A stretch of DNA of 64,000 bases from Siphonodentalium dalli (lineage: Eukaryota > Mollusca > Scaphopoda > Gadilida > Siphonodentaliidae): positions 137,598,351-137,662,350 of the forward strand of contig CP136062.1 of assembly GCA_032622095.1 (NCBI GenBank), given 5' to 3'. Under the pieces are notes generated by a model. The model saw only the letters and a list, made by a program, of their open reading frames with translations. It did not search any database and was not told the origin of the DNA. Shown piece after piece: positions 59,121 through 64,000 of the stretch. A program made the translations under genes and the position numbers. Every line of letters starts with the position of its first letter. Positions within the stretch are counted from its first letter, which is position 1.

Positions 59121-59450
59121 AAATGGTAACGCACTCAAGATCATATATTATATACCCATGATTGTAATTATAGAATCTTTTTCATTTCTGTTATTTGTAA
59201 TTGGCATAGCTTATCACAAACCAAAAATCAACATTATTGACATAATGTAAACGCCAATAAACGAAATTGAAATTCTCAACTACACCTTTTAACCGGCTCG
59301 GCCTCGGAGTCGCACTACAGCTCGGCCTCGAGGTCGCACTACAACTTTTAATGTGTCGCAATAATTAACATTCTATAAATATAATATGGCAGTGCCCAGG
59401 CGAAACAAGAATTTGTACATTAGTATACACGCGGCGCACGTAATAGTGTG
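59121..59450 (+). repeat. Repeat K copy 2 with small membrane-peptide ORF
   Basis: Plus-strand counterpart of 15,318-15,665. The shared peptide runs from NALKIIYYIP to NIIDI, then Met and TAA, with AATAAA seven bases after the stop. Homology begins just after an AG in both copies. Next to it lie two copies of a CTCGGCCTCG..GTCGCACTAC unit and a CTATAAAT box near 59,384. Confidence 0.55.
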
Positions 59451-61304
59451 GTCGTTGGAGAGTTGAACCCAGAATAAATTGGATACAAGCTTATTTTTGT
59501 GTTATTCGACGCGGAAAAACACCAGGAACAACATATCCAAAATCCGCAAAATTCCGCTCATGGGAAAATTCAGGATCCAAGATGGCGTCCATAATGTCTG
59601 TTGTTATCGCAAAATACTGAATTTCTGCGATAGGTGCTCCAATTAATGCTAAATTCGTAATAAATTGAAATATATACAAACAATGCTTTGTCGTAAACCA
59701 TATCTGTGGAATGTATTTCCCAAAATGGCCGCCAAAATGGACAAAATCGAATGAAATTTACATGTTGTGCAAAATTGAAGATATAGTCCAATACGAGTGA
59801 ACAAACTCTCGAATTATGCGAGGAAGAATGATTGCAGAGTATAAGAAACTTTTGATTAGAGATGTACGAATTATCTCTAATGTATCTCACGAGAGAGCAA
59901 GCGAAACCATGGTCTTATGAAACGGTTAAATCTTGACTTTTGTACGCCCAGCAACGGAAACATAACGCAGTTTTGTCTGTACTGCTTATCTTGAATCGTG
60001 TGATATATGTGTAATTAAACAGCTAAATGGGATTTAGTAGAGATGTATTGACTATGAGACCTTTTTCTAGAAGCAGAAAAATGTGTACTCCGAGCAGTCT
60101 CACGAATGTGACCGATCATCATTTATTCTGATATATACAGCATGAAACCTTTTACAAATTAACTGATATAAAACGGTATGAAAGATATTCATATAGTACT
60201 GGGTAAAATGCGTATATTCTATTGTCCGTGTCTCAAAATAGTAGTCATAGTTGCCTCAGATCAAGTGATAAAACACGAATATTTCACTTTTATCACAAGA
60301 ATGCATGGTGGTATACCATGAACTAAATTTATTAAAACACGAAGGAGAACCATAGACTATCGTCAATAAATTCTAAACTTGACCAAAATTGCCTACATAC
60401 TCTGTGACAAAGACTGTGTTTATACCTGGAAATTATATTTGGTTGAATTCACCAAGGCCACATCTACGCGAAACTTACTACGTTTTCTTCAACCGCATCA
60501 CCACCTTTACTCCTTCTCCCTAATGTTACACATAGCTGCTGCACATAGAACCACAATTAATACTATTGCGTGAATGTTCAACGTTGAAATAACATATTAA
60601 ACGGTGATCACTCGATATTTAGCAAGATTATGTGGGTGGTAATGGTAAGATATTTTCAAACAAATATATACTGAAAACTAATAGTGTGCATTGCGTAGCT
60701 GCATATTCCAGTTGTAAAGTTGTGATTAGAACAAAATTGTCTACTAAGAACACGGTTTGTTAGCAGCATGAAAATTAGTCTTACATACAATGTGTGTTGT
60801 ACCGTCTCTTTGATCTGGTGAGACGCGGTGTTAATCTATTGAAGATATGAGTGTTTCTTTACAGTATAATAAGCATTGCTACAGATATGTATTGTTTAAT
60901 ATCACCGGGAGTGTTGACAATTCCGGAAATATAACTAACATTTAGACCGCTACAGTGTGCACTTAAATTTCGGCGTTACATTTTGACAGCCATTTCATGG
61001 CCACGATTGTATGATTTTCTGTGCATGTCACTCTATTCACTCCCGTACTATAATTTAACACAAACTGGTATAACGGCGTAATTCCGATGCCACAATATAT
61101 CGAAAAATGACTTGTTTCGAGAACTGATGTAGTATAGACAACCATGTTGGGCGCCATCTTGGATAACATTCAAGGTTTCCCCACAGCGGATTTTTGCGGA
61201 TTTTGGATATGTTGTTCCTGAGGCTTTTCATATGACACCAAAATCAGCTTGTATCCAATTTATTCCGGGTTGATCCCCAAATTCGGCTTCAACGACCACA
61301 CTAT
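59444..61304. mobile_element. 1.9-kb element with inverted ends
   Basis: TAGTGTGGTCGTTG and AATAAATTGGATACAAGCT at the left (59,445-59,600) recur inverted at the right (61,150-61,304). GGATTTTGGATATGTTGTTC is shared too. TA lies at both boundaries. Contains repeat P copy 2. No transposase seen. Confidence 0.6.
59998..61000 (+). repeat. Repeat P, copy 2
   Basis: Matches 40,107-41,000 and carries about 150 bp extra near 60,080-60,235. Confidence 0.7.
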
Positions 61305-61305
61305 A

Positions 61306-62724
61306 ATGACAATACATGTACCTAAATGTACGTAATAATGACCTATACTGAGCTATTGGTATTGATGTCATGGAAAGACCCCAGCATATGGATGACACCG
61401 ACGCGCGAAGCGCGGAGTTGTTATGAGCTCGCTTGGGTCTTACCTTACCCACAGTTGGAGTGAGACAACGCATCAGAGAAGGTTTGCTATGCGTGTATGT
61501 CGGAATAGAGATTACAACATGCCATGCAATAAATCCGCCAAACTTTGCATAAAATTATGAAACACACGAATTGGATCATATCAAGTCTTATTTAAATGGC
61601 TATTCACTTATTACATGATAAAGTATGATGCATACTCGTCAAAATTGGAGAAGAATGCGAATGAAATGCATATAGGCTTGAAAGATAAGTTACTTTTTGT
61701 TACATAATAAAAATGATCTATATAACCCCTTTTCCACAATTACCCCAGGCACCGTTTCTGATGCGCAACACCCAACTCTGCCCAACATCCCCCGTTTAGT
61801 TAAATAAAACGCTCAACTCTTTGCACATAGAGACATAGATAGAGAATATTCATCGAAAGGGGTGTCACTCCCCCTTAAACTACTCCACCAAACCCCGAGA
61901 AACTGCATGGATACAAATGTTCTTACTAATAAAAGTAATATCTCTGGCTCTCAAATTTTATGACCTGTCCTACATAACGCCCCATATTGTAATCTAAGTA
62001 GTGGTTTTGGTATTAAACTATACGTCAAAACGATCTCAAATCAAAATTCTTGTGCATAAAATATTCAACTTAAGTTATTGAAAATTCCAAATGTTGAAAA
62101 GTTTGACCAAAATTGGGGCGAGTGGTATCGCCTATCGCCGAATCCCTTTTATGCACACATTTTACCACGTTTGTTCCATATATCACGTTGTTTCAGGGTT
62201 GAAAATCCTTTCTGCCGAATATGTTGGTGGTTCGGGTTGTCTCACCCCATAACATTGACAAACATGTTCGACAGTTGGGAATTTCATGGCTGCCACGACA
62301 TTAATTGGCCAAATGTAGGCTTTTTCTTCCTCACCCAGTATGTATATAGTGTGAAATATCTTGCTTTTATGTGAACATTTGAATAGTTCCCTCCAGTCAC
62401 GTCCCGTCTCACTGTTGAGAATCGTATCCGGAATTGATACCACAGCCCCTTTTCCATCCATGAATGTTTTGGTGGGTGTAGATATTCATCATTCTTACAG
62501 ATTCTTTTAATACGTCATTATCCAAGGAACGGCTATACATTTCCTTACATTTCTTTCACGTAAAGAAAGTGTGATAATATGCTTCGTTTCGTTTGTTCGA
62601 GTTGGAACATATAATTTGCTGTAGTATTATTGTTTTACATGCATAATTATGCATCTTGAATAAGAAAATAGTTTCTAAAACGTGTCTCCAAATATCTGAA
62701 TAATCAGTCCACGGTGCCCATGCA
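61306..62724. other. No recognised gene; left of the Gypsy remnant
   Basis: Two opposed ORFs of about 95 codons at 62,078-62,461 match nothing I know. Gag sequence of the retroelement would be expected here but is not recognisable. Confidence 0.4.
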
Positions 62725-64000
62725 ATGATAATATTACAGTCATGGTGGCAACGTTGGGACACTGTATTATACGTTAATTCAATAAGCAACAATCAGCCAA
62801 TATACTGTGAGATCCTTATGAATCGTCAGTTCGTGAATTTTCAAGTTAACTGCGGTGCGTCAGTAAATGTACAGACAAAAAGACATGAGATGGACGCGGA
62901 AATATCACCAACCAACCAATAAACAAAGCGCGAAAATCAAAGTACTGAATCCTGCCAATGATCGAAAGTAAAAAGTTCATTTCGAGATAGTGGAACAAGA
63001 CCTCACTCCGTTATTAAGCCGGCCAGCAGCTGAGAAGAAGCAGTTGCATGATAACTGTGAACTATCAGAATCTGAAATAGCCATCGGACTCGGAAAAATT
63101 TGCACGTGTAAGCACGGAATCTGAATAGGTGAAATCGTTCCCAAGTGTTTTCGATGACACTGCATGAGGTCGTGAACCTTCCAGATGGTGCATTTAACAC
63201 TTAATGGAAATGTTACTCCGACAATTAAAACTCCACGCACGATGACAGAAGCGATGAAATATGTGTAAAGAAAAAACTTGACAGTCTGCAGAAAGCTTGT
63301 ATAATTACGAAAGTGTATCAACCAACAGACTGGATGAACCAAATGGAAGTACCCACTAAACGGAGTGGCGAGCTCAGCATATGCATCGACACAAGCACTT
63401 AAGAGGGAACATTACCGCCTGTCAGAACTTGGAGATATACTTCAAACGTTGTCATCATCTACTATTTTCTCAATTTTAGATCATCGCCATGGATATCTCC
63501 ACTGCAGTCTTGATGAAGAGTGGAGTCTTCTCACAACGTTTGCTACACCTTTCGGTACAAGATATCGTTGGTTACGTTTACCATAAAATTTTGGCCTCAA
63601 CGTCTCGAGTGAAAATTTTCAAAAGCGACTACACCAATCTTTGGAGGGTCTTGATGGTGTGAGTTATAATGCAGATACTGTGATCTGTAATGGCTCCAGC
63701 AAATTACAACACAACAACCGACTGCGCAAATTACTCTGCCGGGCTGAACGACATGGAATAAAATTCAATTATCAAAATGTAAATTTGATGTTCCTGAACT
63801 AAAATTTGTTGGTCACATCGTAGGCTCTGAATGCCTTAAAATAAATCCCGAAAAAGTGGAATTTGTCACCAACCTGGTATCACTAAAGAATAGAGAAAAG
63901 GTACAAATGCTAATGGGAACTCTCCCAACGTTAACCGAGATGATGTTACGGTTACCGATTTCTCAGCTTGTTAAAAAGAGATGTTGAATGGACATGGGGA
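62725..64000 (+). pseudogene. Decayed Gypsy retrotransposon (protease and RT)
   Basis: A protease-like stretch reads FVNFQVNCGAS; the catalytic Asp expected before CGAS is Asn (62,848-62,850). After several hundred bases with stops, reverse-transcriptase landmarks follow in more than one frame: PTDWMNQM and SGEL.ICID near 63,330-63,400, then LTTFATPFG..YRWLRLP to about 63,585. The catalytic ADD reads ADT at about 63,671-63,679. KCKFDVPELKFVGHIV appears in another frame at about 63,775. Order and orientation fit Ty3/Gypsy pol. Multiple stops, frame changes and lost catalytic residues show it is dead. It runs off the window edge; no LTR seen. Confidence 0.85.

Overview
The window looks like AT-rich nuclear DNA from an invertebrate animal. 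The reasons are spliced genes with GT-AG introns, an animal-type archease, a transmembrane prolyl 4-hydroxylase (P4HTM-like) gene, a metazoan Mutator-like transposase, a decayed Gypsy retroelement and a very high density of short inverted-repeat elements. A marine lophotrochozoan or other marine invertebrate is my best guess, but the sequence alone does not fix the phylum. Nothing looks bacterial, and I saw no rRNA or tRNA gene and no CRISPR array.

Layout. 1-17 kb: no intact gene; MITEs, perfect hairpins, a 358-bp tandem duplication and one frame-broken invertebrate multicopy gene (about 11.7-12.6 kb, minus strand). 17.2 kb: an intact intronless archease gene (plus strand). 20.4-23.8 kb: a 3.4-kb element with 72-bp terminal inverted repeats (TIRs) and a 5-bp target duplication. 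25.1-27.4 kb: a degenerate tandem repeat of about 130 bp. 29.6-36.2 kb: a mobile-element locus. Here an apparently intact His-Cys box (I-PpoI-like) endonuclease gene (plus) converges on a Mutator-like transposase (minus) broken by one in-frame stop, and two nearly identical MITEs flank the pair.

36.3-57.9 kb (minus strand): a P4HTM-like 2-oxoglutarate/Fe(II) dioxygenase gene that the simple ORF view misses because its exons are short. I rebuilt seven exons with consistent phase at every junction, from 57,939 down to a stop at 46,804. A second, equally good terminal exon lies 10 kb further downstream (36,316-36,438). The intron that would be skipped to reach it holds a 2.2-kb minisatellite of 20-21-bp units and a long perfect hairpin. 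The 5' exons were not found.

58-64 kb: dispersed repeats, an element with inverted ends, and at the right edge a decayed Gypsy protease and reverse transcriptase with catalytic residues lost.

The strongest candidates for something undescribed are the endonuclease plus Mutator-like pair, the P4HTM gene with duplicated terminal exons, and a recurring composite element. That composite has one module ending TTATTACAC...GTGTAATAA joined to a hairpin module, seen at three loci in four units plus one interrupted copy. A small membrane-peptide ORF kept almost unchanged in two distant repeat copies is also worth checking.
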